64,000 nucleotides of DNA from Vallitalea pronyensis (lineage in GTDB: Bacteria > Bacillota > Clostridia > Lachnospirales > Vallitaleaceae), in NCBI RefSeq assembly GCF_018141445.1, contig NZ_CP058649.1, positions 4,421,001 to 4,485,000 of the forward strand, read 5' to 3'. Shown here piece after piece: positions 15,201 through 21,342 of this stretch. Every line of letters starts with the position of its first letter. Position 1 is the stretch's first letter. Under the pieces are notes generated by a model. That model saw only the letters and a list, made by a program, of their open reading frames with translations, was not told the DNA's origin and searched no databases. A program made the translations under genes and the position numbers.

Positions 15201-16291
15201 TCCTCCTGCATTTGGTCCATGGGATAGTTCTCAAATACCAGTAGATGATCGATGAGCTCATTTTTTAGGTGAGACGTTGATTGTACCTGTGCAAGAGGAA
15301 TATAGGCATACTTTTCAGAAGCTATGGCGCTTTCCTGTACTTTTTGGGTAAGGGCTTTAAATGTCATATCACCCTCAGCTTTTATCCTTATTGGAATTGC
15401 ATTGATAAAAATACCGATCATCTCTTCTATTCCCTCTATTTCAGCAGGTCTTGATGATACTATATTTCCAAATACCACATCATCCGTGTTGTTATACCTT
15501 TGCAGTAGGATACCCCATATACTTTGCATGACCGTATTTAATGTCACCTTGCTCGCTTTAGCAAAGTCTGACAGCTTCTTGGTGATGTTTTCTTCTATGA
15601 CGTACTCCAGGGTACAATGATTGTAATTACCCTTTGGGTCCCTTTCCTTTATAAATGGGATAACGGCCTTATCCTCGTAAGCCTCAAGATACGTTGTCCA
15701 ATAGGCTTCTCCTTCTTCTTTGTCCTGGTCTTCTAACCATTTTATATAGTCTATAAATGGTGTTGCCTGATGATGCTCTAAAGACATATGCTTGCACAGC
15801 TTATGGTAGTTTTCAAAGCATTCACTAAATATAATGGGCATACACCACCCATCCATGATGATGTGGTGAAAGCTCCATATAAACCTGTACGTCTCTGTAT
15901 CTTTCTTTATGATGGACAATCTAAGAAGATGATCCTTTGTCAGGTCAAATCCCCTTTCCCTATCGCTTCTCTCAAATGCTTCAATGTGCTTTTGCTTATC
16001 TTCCATGTTGCTATAATCTTCATAGCTCACCTTTAACTTTCTTTCTTTTAGTACAACTTGTCTTGGTTCCTTAACCCCTTTATGTACGATTCCCGTTCTG
16101 AGTATGTCATGTTTTTCCACAACTGCGTTAATACTCTTATGTACAAGCTCAATATTCACATCTCCCTTTACATCAAAAGCTATCTGCTCTGTATAGGCAA
16201 GGGAATCTTTATCCGCTAGGGCATGGAACAGCATGCCCTCCTGCATAGGCGTCAGTCTATATATTCTTTCTATTATCTTTTGTTTTTTCAT
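299..16291 (-). CDS. four-module NRPS with terminal thioesterase
   Basis: A synthetase of about 5,330 residues adding residues 2-5 of a peptide and releasing it. Domains by motif (approximate residues): C 8-440, A 460-945, T 960-1030; C 1045-1475, A 1490-1985, T 2000-2065, E 2085-2520; C 2545-2980, A 3000-3485, T 3500-3565, E 3585-4030; C 4050-4480, A 4500-4990, T 5010-5080, thioesterase 5095-5325. Condensation domains after an epimerase carry HHIIMDGW, the one after a plain T carries HHIISDG. Epimerases show HHLVVDGISW. T domains before E read GGDSI, others GGHSL. The thioesterase has GYSAGG and a late His. By-eye pocket codes are DAEHIGEVTK, DGFFLGVVFK (Ile-like), DAWFLGNVVK (Leu) and DPEDVGAVTK (acidic pocket, probably cationic residue). 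I chose the ATG at 16291 with GAGGTGA before it; a GTG at 16321 overlaps the upstream gene. The N-terminus resembles an acceptor COM docking domain. Confidence 0.96.
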   Translation of the reverse strand: MKKQKIIERIYRLTPMQEGMLFHALADKDSLAYTEQIAFDVKGDVNIELVHKSINAVVEKHDILRTGIVHKGVKEPRQVVLKERKLKVSYEDYSNMEDKQKHIEAFERSDRERGFDLTKDHLLRLSIIKKDTETYRFIWSFHHIIMDGWCMPIIFSECFENYHKLCKHMSLEHHQATPFIDYIKWLEDQDKEEGEAYWTTYLEAYEDKAVIPFIKERDPKGNYNHCTLEYVIEENITKKLSDFAKASKVTLNTVMQSIWGILLQRYNNTDDVVFGNIVSSRPAEIEGIEEMIGIFINAIPIRIKAEGDMTFKALTQKVQESAIASEKYAYIPLAQVQSTSHLKNELIDHLLVFENYPMDQMQEENREKGLLGVDFDSISVFEQTNYDFNITIIPDKTIKVVFSYNGLKYNAENIQAIASHMKSALESVVENPEIALTDINILSKEEKEKLVDTFNDTYAEYPRDKTIPELFEEQVERTPDNIAVVYGSEKLTYKELNERTNQLARMLREKGVKAESLVGIMVERSVEMIISIIGILKAGGAYLPIDPDYPNSRIQYMIKDSGVNILLTGRDIAKGIETDCHKIDVYDKSLYRGDASNLVKVNTSENLAYIIYTSGSTGKPKGVMIEHRGVINLSISQKKVFNIDESDNILQFSSICFDASVEQIFITLFSGASLVLIDKERILDIHKFEAYIDEQKVTHIHAVPAFLDKVTSHRSFNLKRVISGGDICSINLANEWYKTVDFYNEYGPTETTVTSIQLLVKDMDKGLSQLTIGKPIGNTKVYILNKEHKALPIGVPGELCISGEGVARGYLHRPELTKEKFVDNPFIPGDRMYKTGDLARWLPDGNIEFLGRIDHQVKIRGYRIELGEIEAQLIKHEKIKEAVVLAKKDESGNKYLCGYIVVEEALKVQVLREHLAKELPDYMIPTSYVELDKMPLTASGKIDRKVLPEPDGDMNTGVAYVAPENKTEERLVEIWQDVLGIEKAGIKDNFFELGGHSLKATSLVSKIHKVFNVEVPLREVFKKPTVKELAIFIKSTEESLYASIEPVEKKAYYELSSAQRRLYVLNQLEGAQTSYNMPGVMEIEGSLDKGKLEEAFKEVIRRHESLRTSFEVVDGEPVQMVHSEAEFTIDYEEVNETEIDERIKGFVKAFDLSKAPLLRMGLLKVQKNKHIMLFDMHHIISDGVSINVLIREFTQIYEGKKFPELKVHYKDYSTWQNKLLKSDDMKKQEEYWINQFRGEVPVLSMPTDYPRPSVQSFEGDRIAFEIGQKLTRKLETIAKETETTMYMVLLAAYNTLLYKCTGQEDMVVGSPIAGRPHADLEHIIGMFVNTLAMRNEPRGDKSFKELLRKVKENALKAYENQDYQFEELVEKLDLKRDMSRNPLFDTMFVLQNTGSMAIEIQDLSFKPYPMENNISHFDMTLSGEERDGKVYFDLEYSTRLFRKATIERFAEHYRNILKKIAENMDVKLSEIDMMSPQEREQVLYDFNDTKVDYPRDKTIQELFEEQVERTPDNIAVVYEDKQLTYMELNQRANQLARILRKKGVKPDCIVGIMVERSIEMMVGIMGILKAGGAYLPIDPGYPGERISYMLEDSGTSIVLTASEEKIQSEIDLTIINIKDVDIYGVEKSNLETINNPEDLAYIIYTSGSTGKPKGNETIHYNVNRVVKNTNYINILPEDTLLQLSNYAFDGSVFDIFGALLNGAKLILIHKEKVLNINELGHTIIEKGVSVFFITTALFNTLIDNNIECFKNIRKVLFGGERISVSHAKKALAFMGQDRIIHVYGPTESTVFSSYYFINEIDDNRDTIPIGKPISNTEIYILSKDYKINPVGTVGELCISGDGLARGYVNNKELTLKKFIKNPYKPEEKMYTTGDLAKWLPDGNVEFIGRIDHQVKIRGYRIELGEIEAQLLKHKAIKEALVVAKEDESSNKYLCGYIVTKRELKVQEIRKHLAKELPDYMVPSIYIMLEKMPLTANKKIDRKALPEPDGNSNTGAAYVAPRNKTEERLADIWQEVLGLEKVGIKDNFFEVGGDSIKAIQIASRLSKSGMKLEIKDMMSKPTIEDMSGSVKVHAKNEAYQGVVEGEVSLTPIQRWFFEKSLTGMNHWNQAVMLYRKEGFGEERLLQVFNHIVKHHDALRMRYNIENHEVIQYNRGAQEGKLYTLETMDFSNCVDYEKKIEEAASKIQGSMDIGSGPLVKLGLFKTIEGEHLLIAIHHLVVDGISWRILFEDFAAAYQQIIRGEELALPEKTASFKDWSKKLENYAGERKLLKEKAYWKALYEQEVEAIPVDNAVKIRKTKEVYTVSIQLSKEETEKLLKRANSGYNTEINDLLVASLGMAINEWCGNKKVMVNMEGHGRESIVDNTDLSRTVGWFTSCYPILLEGCSVGDIPQTVKTVKESMRRIPNKGVGHDILKYLSPRETILDMGFEKQAEISFNYLGQFGRDIDNEVFSMSDISVGETNHEDSEACYKLNINGLVMKDKLQMSFAYSRSEYKEETIKKLAELYKKSLIDVIEHCVSKDSTEHTPWDYGDTSLSLEELEGIRRNYGRPIEKIYRLTPMQEGMLFHALADKDSFAYTEQMAFDVKGHMEVKLLEKSINALIEKYDILRTGIVYKEVEEPRQVVLKERKLKVSYEDYSNMEEKEKSIEVFERTDRERGFNLTKDHLLRLSIIKKEAETYRLIWSFHHIIMDGWCMPIIFSECFENYHKLCKNMPLEHHQATPFIDYIKWLEDQDKEEGEAYWTKYLEAYEDKAVIPFRKERDAKGDYHHHTLEYVIEEDITKKLSDLAKESKVTLNTVMQSIWGILLQQYNNTDDVVFGNIVSSRPAGIEGIEEMIGIFINAIPVRIKAEGDMTFKALTKKVQESAIASEKYAYIPLAQVQSTSHLKSELIDHLVVFENYPMDQMQEENREKGLLEVDFESVSVFEQTNYDFSVTIMPGKAITIVFGYNGLTYDDRHIQAIASHMKSALESIVENPEMPLTDIVILSKEEKEKLINTFNDTKVDYPKDKTIPELFEEQVEITPDNIAVVYGSEKLTYNSLNERANHLARMLREKGVEAESLVGIMVEPSVEMIIGIMGILKAGGAYLPIDPDYPISRIQYMIKDSGVKLLLTGRDCAKGIETDCHIIDIYDKSLYKGDASNLVKVNHSESLAYIIYTSGSTGKPKGVMIEHKALSNLCHWHNTYYAVTESDRASKYAGFGFDASVWEIFPYLVKGASLYIIDKETRLDIYTLNDFFEENHISIGFLPTQMYEGFKEIDNKSLRILLTGGDKLKDYKEGPYQVYNNYGPTENTVVSTSYRMTEYVHNIPIGKPIDNTRIYILNKQEELQPIGIPGELCIGGEGLARGYLHRPALTKEKFVDSPWITGDRLYKTGDLARWLPDGNIEFLGRIDHQVKIRGYRIELGEIEAQLIQHNKIKEAVIVAKEDESSNKYLCGYIVVENEWKVQELKEHLTKELPGYMIPSTYVELEKMPLTANGKIDRKALPEPDDNSNTGAAYVAPRNKTEERLADIWQEVLGLEKVGIKDNFFEVGGDSIKAIQISSRLSKSGMKLEIKDMMSKPTIEDMSVSVKVLGKNEAYQGVVEGKVSLTPIQRWFFEKSFTGMNHWNQAVMLYRKEGFGEERLLQVFDKLVNHHDALRMHYHVEEHEVMQYNRGAEEGKLYTLETVDLRSHDYEKKSDYKKKIEEVASNIQGSMDIGSGPLVKLGLFKTIEGEHLLIAIHHLVVDGISWRILFEDFAAAYQQILKGQKVALPEKTASFKDWSKKLGNYAGERKLLKEKAYWKALYEQEVEAIPVDNEVKIRKVEEVHTVSIQLAKEETENLLKRANSGYNTEINDLLVASLGMAINEWCGNKKVMVNMEGHGRESIVDNTDLSRTVGWFTSCYPILLEGCSLGDIAGMVKTVKESMRRIPNKGVGHDILKYLSPRETILDMGFEKQAEISFNYLGQFGRDIDNEVFSMSDISAGETHHEDSEACYKLNINGLVMKDKLQMSFAYSRSEYKEETIKKLAELYKKSLIDVIEHCVSKDSTEHTPWDYGDTSLSLEELEGIRRNYGRSIEKIYRLTPMQEGMLFHALADKDSFAYTEQMAFDVKGHMEAKLLEKSINALIEKYDILRTGIVYKEVEEPRQVVLKERKLKVSYEDYSNMEEKEDRIEAFERTDRERGFDLTKDHLLRLSIIKKDVETYRLIWSFHHIIMDGWCMPIIFSECFENYHKLCKNMPLEHHQATPFIDYIKWLEGQDKEEGEAYWTTYLEAYEDKAVIPFRKERDAKGNYNHRTLEYIIEEDITKKLSDLAKASKVTLNTVMQSIWGILLQQYNNTDDVVFGNIVSSRPAEIEGIEEMIGIFINAIPIRIKAEGDMTFKALTQKVQESAIASEKYAYIPLAQVQSTSHLKSELIDHLMVFENYPMDQMQEENREKVLLEVDFDSVSVFEQTNYDFNITIIPGKTIKVELSYNGLTYDDRHIQAIASHMKSALESIVENHEIALTDINILSKEEKEKLVDTFNDTYAEYPRDKTIQELFEKQVERTPDNIAVVFEDKQLTYMELNQRANQLARILRKKGVKPDGIVGIMVERSIDMIVGIMGILKAGGAYLPIDPEYPMERISYMMKDSHAETLLSQSNYIHNIKFEGEIIDVRDESIYTEEVSNIKTVNNPGDLAYIIYTSGSTGKPKGVMIEHRSVINLTTSQKEAFKIDEQDNILQFSSICSDPSVEQTFMTLFSGASLVLIDKEKILDPHKFEAYIADHNVTHIDSVPVFLDKMITHKSSNLKRVVSGGDICSIDLAKKWYKTVDFYNAYGPTETTVTAIQLLIRDTDVHEGLSQLTIGKPIGNTKVYILNKEHKALPIGVPGELCISGEGVARGYLNRPELTKEKFVDNPFIPGERMYKTGDLARWLPNGNIEFLGRVDEQVKIRGYRIELGEIEAQLLKHKEIKEAAVVAKEDESSNKYLCGYIVPKGELKIQEIRKHLSKELLDYMIPSCYVELEEMPLTPNGKIDRKALPEPDGSIHTGAAYTEPTNEVEARLVKIWEEVLKVDKVGINDNFFELGGHSLKAGAIISRIYRHFKVDIPLMEIFKTPTIKAIGKLITHLERDAILKNDNNCILLNEKRKKHVFAFPPIIGSAIAFKHLAKHVDSHSLYSFDYIEDEDKIKQYADFIMSISDEESYVLMGYSAGGNVAFEVAKELEKRHKKVSDILMIDAYRRHQVDAKEEITAFKKEKLEQAFLNVIQGDEGHEEAAATMDFFVSKAMDQTQKYMAYFQTMTNEGTIHANIYMLKSNESIVEDPERYWEKVTTGVVQVVEGIGNHEHMLSDPSYVKQNGKLVREILDEISRL

Positions 16292-16313
16292 TTTCTTCAC
16301 CTCATTTATAAGA

Positions 16314-19300
16314 TTAATCACTATAGATATCCATTATATCTCCAAGTTCTTCAAGACTAAGATTTGCATCACCATAATCCCATGGTGTATGTTCTGTGCT
16401 ATCCATTGATACACAGTGCTCGATCACGTCTATCAGGCTCTTTTTATAGAGTTTGGCAAGCTTCTTAATGGTCTCTTCTTTATATTCGTTATGGCTATAG
16501 GCAAAGCTCATCTGAAGCTTATCCTTCATGACTAATCCGTTTATATTCAGCTTATAGCATGCCTCTGAGTCTGGATGATTGGTTTCTCCTACGGAAATCT
16601 CTGACATACTGAAGACCTCATTGTCTACATCTCTGCCAAATTGTCCAAGATAGTTAAAGCTTATTTCCGCCTGCTTTTCAAACCCCATGTCTAAGATGGT
16701 TTCCCTTGGTGAAAGGTATTTGAGGATATCGTGTCCTACGCCCTTGTTGGGTATTCGCCTCATGCTCTCCTTCACTGTTTTGACCATCCCTGCTATATCC
16801 CCTAAACTACACCCTTCCAATAGGATGGGATAACAGGAGGTAAACCAGCCTACAGTCCTTGATAGATCCGTATTGTCGACGATACTTTCCCTGCCGTGTC
16901 CCTCCATATTGACCATGACTTTTTTGTTGCCACACCATTCATTTATGGCCATACCAAGACTTGCCACTAGCAGGTCATTTATTTCTGTATTGTAGCCACT
17001 GTTTGCACGCTTTAACAGCTTCTCTGTCTCTTCCTTGGAGAGGTGAATGCTTAAGGTATAGACTTCTTTCACTTTCCTAATCTTTACTTCATGATCCACT
17101 GGAATTGCCTCTACTTCCTGTTCATAGAGGGCTTTCCAGTAGGCCTTTTCCTTCAACAGCTTCCTTTCCCCTGCATAGTTTCCTAGCTTCTTGGACCAAT
17201 CTTTATAGGATGCTGTCTTCTCTGGAAGTGCTGGTTCTTCTCCGCTTATGATTTGTTGATAGGCTGTTGCAAAGTCTTCAAATAGGATTCTCCAAGATAT
17301 CCCATCCACCACTAAATGATGGATGGCTATCAGGAGATGCTCTCCTTCTATGGTTTTAAATAAGCCAAGCTTAACTAAGGGGCCACTTTGGATATCCATG
17401 CTCCCTTGTATGGTGCTTGCTGCCTCTTCCATCTTCTTTTCATAATCTTGACAGTTTCTAAAATCCATGGTTTCAAGGGTATAGAGCTTACCTTCCCCTG
17501 TTCCTCTGTTATACTGCATGACTTCATGCTCCCCTACATGATAACGCATCCTCAGTGCATCGTGATGATTCACTAGTTTATCAAATACTTGTAAGAGTCT
17601 CTCCTCACCAAAGCCCTCTTTTCGATAGAGCATGACTGCCTGATTCCAATGGTTCATGCCCGTAAAGCTTTTCTCAAAAAACCATCGCTGTATGGGTGTC
17701 AGACTCACTTTACCCTCTACTACGCCTTGATAGGCTTCATTCTTAGCATGCACTTTAACGAATCCTGACATATCTTCTATGGTCGGTTTGCTCATCATAT
17801 CCTTTATTTCCAGCTTCATGCCGCTTTTGCTAAGCCTTGACGAGATCTGTATTGCCTTAATGGAATCTCCGCCTACCTCAAAGAAGTTATCCTTTATACC
17901 TACTTTTTCAAGTCCAAGTACTTCTTGCCATATGTCTGCCAGTCTTTCCTCTGTTTTATTTCTTGGTGCCATATAGGCTGCACCTGTATTGCTATTGTCA
18001 TCTGGCTCGGGTAGTGCCTTTCGATCTATCTTTCCGTTGGCTGTAAGGGACATCTTTTCAAGCTCTACGTAGGTTGACGGAATCATATAGTCTGGCAGCT
18101 CTTTTGCGAGGTACTCCTTTATTTCTTGTACCTTTAGCTCCTGTACTTTCCATTCATGGTCTACGACGATGTAGCCGCACAGATACTTATTACTGCTTTC
18201 ATCTTCTTTTGCCACTACCACTGCTTCTTTTATTTTGTCATGCTGTATAAGCTGAGCTTCTATCTCCCCTAGCTCTATTCGATAGCCCCTTATTTTTACC
18301 TGATGGTCTATTCTGCCTAAGAATTCTATGTTGCCATCAGGCAGCCATCTTGCCAGGTCGCCTGTTTTATATAGTCTTTCTCCTGCTATCCATGGATTGT
18401 CTACAAATTTTTCCTTGGTTAGCGCTGGTCTATGTAAGTATCCTCTCGCTAATCCTTCTCCACCTATACAAAGTTCTCCTGGAATGCCTATTGGCTGAAG
18501 CTCATCTCTTTTGTTTAGGATATATATCCTGGTATTATCAATGGGCTTTCCTATTGGAATATTATGGACATATTCTGTCATCCTATAGCTTGTACTAACG
18601 ACTGTATTTTCCGTAGGGCCATAATTGTTGTAGACTTGATAAGGACCTTCTTTATAGTCCTTTAGCTTGTCTCCCCCTGTCAGCAGTATTCTTAAGGATT
18701 TATTGTCTATTTCTTTAAAGCCTTCATACATCTGAGTAGGTAAGAATCCTATACTGATATGATTTTCCTCAAAGAAATCATTTAGTTTTTGAATGTCCAG
18801 TCTGGTTTCCTTATCAACTATGTATAACGATGCACCTACCACTAAATAAGGGAATATCTCCCATACAGAAGCATCAAAACCAAATCCTGCATATTTTGAT
18901 GCCCTATCTGCTTCCGTTACTGCATAATAGGTATTATGCCATTGACATAAATTACTTAGTGCCCTATGCTCGATCATAACCCCTTTAGGTTTTCCCGTTG
19001 AGCCTGATGTATATATGACATAGGCTAAGCTTTCTGAGATATTTACTTTGACTAGGTTTGAAGCGTCTCCCCTGTATAAGCTCTTATCATAGATATCTAT
19101 TATATGGCAGTCTGTCTTTATCCCTTTTGCAATATCTCTACCTGTCAGAAGCAGTTTTACACCGCTGTCCTTTATTATGTATTGGATTCTACTGATAGGA
19201 TAGTCCGGGTCTATTGGCAGATATGCACCTCCTGCCTTTAGAATACCCATGATACCGATAATCATCTCGACTGAGGGTTCTACCATAATCCCTACTAAGC

Positions 19301-20864
19301 TTTCAGCCTTTACACCCTTTTCCCTTAGCATTCTTGCCAGCTGATTTGCTTTTTTGTTTAAACTTTTATATGTAAGTTTCTCTTTACCGTATACGACTGC
19401 TATGTTATCAGGTGTTCTTTCAACCTGTTCTTCAAAGAGCTCTTGTATGGTTTTATCCCTTGGGTAATCTGCTTTTGTATCATTAAATCCATAGAGTATC
19501 TGCTCCTTTTCTTCCTGGTGTATATAGCCTATGTTTAATACATTTTGTGAATACTTTTCTAAAACTTCATCTACCATATACCTTATATGCTTTACCACAT
19601 GCTCAATTGGAAATGTGCTGTTAAAAACCTCAAGCTCATAGTCAATATCGATCATGACATCTTCATCTTCTGTAAACTCTTTTATGGAAACTGTTAAAGC
19701 GTTTTTCTTACTTTGGTTGCCCAAGGCAATCCTTTTGGTTGGATAATCACAAAACCTGCCTGTATGCTCTTCCTTCTGATAGGATAATACGATTTCAAAA
19801 AAATTATCATTTTGATTATTTCTGTTTGGAGCTTCATTTATTATTTGACCCAGATGAAGATTTTTATGTCGATAGCATGTACCCAAATCCTTTTTTATGG
19901 TATGCATTAACTCAATAAAATTTATATCTTTTTTTAAACATATTTTCAATGGAATAACATTTACAAATAGACCGACTGTGGATTTAAACTTCTTGTTTTT
20001 TCGATTTAATACAGGTACACCTATCATAATCTCATTTTTAGAATATACTTTTGAAAAGTATATGGCGAGTATGGCTAGGAAGAAATGAAATACAGAACAT
20101 TCATTTTTCTTGCATAGTTCAATGAACTTATTATAAAGAGAACGCTCTATAACCATTGCTTCTCTTGAACTTGTCGTTATGTTTTCGCCTTCATTATACG
20201 TACTCCGTTTCCTCGTAATAAAGGGCTTGGGTAGTTCTTTAAGCTTTTCCTTCCAGAACAATCTATTGTTTTCATATCTATTCCCTTTTATATATTCCTG
20301 GTCTTCTAATATGAAATCCTTATAGGAATATATGTCTTGTTGATGCTCAACACCTTTTATTAAGTCGTTGTATATTGATTTTATCCTCTTTACTAAAAGG
20401 GCAAAACCCCAGCCATCCATAATCAAGTGATGGCATTTGATAAACCAATAAAACAATGCTTCATCTGCCTTAATTAAACACATCTGAAATAGGATATTTT
20501 CATTCATTATAAATGACTTAGTCATTTCATTATTCATCCAGTTTTTACTATATGCTATGGGATTTGATTGATTAGAGAAATCGTGGAATGCAACATGATA
20601 ATTTAATTCTGATAAAAATCTTTGAAAGGGTTGTCCGTGCTTTTCATATACGATTATACGTAAAGCATCGTTTTGAGCAATTAAACCATTACTAGCCTGA
20701 CCAAAAATATGAACATCCATTTTCCCCTTTATTTCTACATAACCACCAATATTATATAATGGTCTATTAGGGTATAATTGCTGATCAATCCAAATATCTC
20801 TTTGATAAGATGTCAGTGGATATTCATTTGATCCATTTTTAGAATGACTTCTGCTTAAATACAT
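16314..20864 (-). CDS. one-module NRPS starter (C-A-T-E)
   Basis: A 1,516-residue synthetase that loads the first amino acid and epimerises it. Domains: condensation ~15-440 (motif HHLIMDGWG near 146), adenylation ~465-955, carrier ~965-1035 (FFEVGGDSI), epimerisation ~1050-1485 (HHLVVDGISW near 1183), and a short C-terminal tail from TPWDYG onward that looks like a donor COM docking domain. The pocket code read against GrsA is DAWFLGNVVK, a classical Leu code, so D-Leu is predicted. An N-terminal C domain in a first module is typical of lipopeptide starters, which suggests a fatty-acyl cap; this is inference. The start has AGGAGG eight bases upstream. The gene ends 22 bases before the preferred start of the next synthetase, so the two are co-transcribed. 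Confidence 0.95.
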   Translation of the reverse strand: MYLSRSHSKNGSNEYPLTSYQRDIWIDQQLYPNRPLYNIGGYVEIKGKMDVHIFGQASNGLIAQNDALRIIVYEKHGQPFQRFLSELNYHVAFHDFSNQSNPIAYSKNWMNNEMTKSFIMNENILFQMCLIKADEALFYWFIKCHHLIMDGWGFALLVKRIKSIYNDLIKGVEHQQDIYSYKDFILEDQEYIKGNRYENNRLFWKEKLKELPKPFITRKRSTYNEGENITTSSREAMVIERSLYNKFIELCKKNECSVFHFFLAILAIYFSKVYSKNEIMIGVPVLNRKNKKFKSTVGLFVNVIPLKICLKKDINFIELMHTIKKDLGTCYRHKNLHLGQIINEAPNRNNQNDNFFEIVLSYQKEEHTGRFCDYPTKRIALGNQSKKNALTVSIKEFTEDEDVMIDIDYELEVFNSTFPIEHVVKHIRYMVDEVLEKYSQNVLNIGYIHQEEKEQILYGFNDTKADYPRDKTIQELFEEQVERTPDNIAVVYGKEKLTYKSLNKKANQLARMLREKGVKAESLVGIMVEPSVEMIIGIMGILKAGGAYLPIDPDYPISRIQYIIKDSGVKLLLTGRDIAKGIKTDCHIIDIYDKSLYRGDASNLVKVNISESLAYVIYTSGSTGKPKGVMIEHRALSNLCQWHNTYYAVTEADRASKYAGFGFDASVWEIFPYLVVGASLYIVDKETRLDIQKLNDFFEENHISIGFLPTQMYEGFKEIDNKSLRILLTGGDKLKDYKEGPYQVYNNYGPTENTVVSTSYRMTEYVHNIPIGKPIDNTRIYILNKRDELQPIGIPGELCIGGEGLARGYLHRPALTKEKFVDNPWIAGERLYKTGDLARWLPDGNIEFLGRIDHQVKIRGYRIELGEIEAQLIQHDKIKEAVVVAKEDESSNKYLCGYIVVDHEWKVQELKVQEIKEYLAKELPDYMIPSTYVELEKMSLTANGKIDRKALPEPDDNSNTGAAYMAPRNKTEERLADIWQEVLGLEKVGIKDNFFEVGGDSIKAIQISSRLSKSGMKLEIKDMMSKPTIEDMSGFVKVHAKNEAYQGVVEGKVSLTPIQRWFFEKSFTGMNHWNQAVMLYRKEGFGEERLLQVFDKLVNHHDALRMRYHVGEHEVMQYNRGTGEGKLYTLETMDFRNCQDYEKKMEEAASTIQGSMDIQSGPLVKLGLFKTIEGEHLLIAIHHLVVDGISWRILFEDFATAYQQIISGEEPALPEKTASYKDWSKKLGNYAGERKLLKEKAYWKALYEQEVEAIPVDHEVKIRKVKEVYTLSIHLSKEETEKLLKRANSGYNTEINDLLVASLGMAINEWCGNKKVMVNMEGHGRESIVDNTDLSRTVGWFTSCYPILLEGCSLGDIAGMVKTVKESMRRIPNKGVGHDILKYLSPRETILDMGFEKQAEISFNYLGQFGRDVDNEVFSMSEISVGETNHPDSEACYKLNINGLVMKDKLQMSFAYSHNEYKEETIKKLAKLYKKSLIDVIEHCVSMDSTEHTPWDYGDANLSLEELGDIMDIYSD

Positions 20865-20886
20865 ATATTGTTCCTCCTAGGTCTTC

Positions 20887-21029
20887 TGTCAAGATATCAG
20901 ATAAATTAAATTTAATAAATTCCAGCCTTAATTATTCGATATTTGTGGTTTTGTATTAAAATATCGGATAATTTAAATTTAACAAATTTTATCCACACTT
21001 ATTATGCGATATTTGTGGTTTTCTGTCAA
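20887..21029 (-). repeat. tandem ~70-bp repeats in the NRPS leader
   Basis: Reading the minus strand, two units of about 70 and 67 bp follow each other, beginning near 21029 and 20959. Both contain AACCACAAATATCG followed by a near-TATAAT hexamer and an AT-rich block ending in a GATAT motif. A third truncated start, TTGACAGAAGACC, abuts the ribosome binding site at 20892. ATATCG and CGATAT within the first unit are complementary, so each unit could fold. Confidence 0.8.
21001..21029 (-). promoter_or_regulatory. NRPS operon promoter
   Basis: Minus strand TTGACA (21024-21029), 17-base spacer, CATAAT (21001-21006). Both boxes are near consensus. The leader to the start codon would be about 130 bases. 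The second tandem repeat carries a degenerate copy, TTAATA-17-AATAAT, at 20931-20959. Confidence 0.75.
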
Positions 21030-21245
21030 GAAAAAAGAATGTTAAATATAAAATAATTCACCTTATTTACTTAAACAGTAGAATTGATTCCAAAATATAT
21101 GAGGATTGCCCATTACAATGGCTATGATATTAGTTGTATTATAAAACGTATCGATATATTCAAATACAAGATTGAGTGTATGCTTAAGATGTTTGAATAC
21201 CTTTAATTATGCATGTTAGAATATCATTAAATGACTTAATGCATA

Positions 21246-21288
21246 GAAAAAAACACTATATTTCTTAAATATAAGAGCCATAGTGCTT
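21246..21288 (-). terminator. terminator after the BceRS-type operon
   Basis: On the minus strand AGCACTAT pairs with ATAGTGTT, followed by a run of T. It sits 55-100 bases downstream of the histidine kinase stop codon and separates it from the NRPS promoter. Confidence 0.7.
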
Positions 21289-21342
21289 CTAGAATTAATA
21301 TAAGCAAAATAAAACAAAGTATAAAATTTTTAATAAATTCGT

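Noticed and set aside
358..16036. Many plus-strand ORFs of 60-98 codons opposite the NRPS genes
   Set aside because: They recur at equivalent positions in each module, have no ribosome binding sites and are low-complexity antisense shadows of conserved NRPS sequence.
299..20864. Long repeated DNA that might be taken for a repeat array or assembly error
   Set aside because: The repeats are in-frame NRPS modules with intact, distinct motifs and specificity codes, so true module duplication is the simpler explanation; long-read data could still check it.
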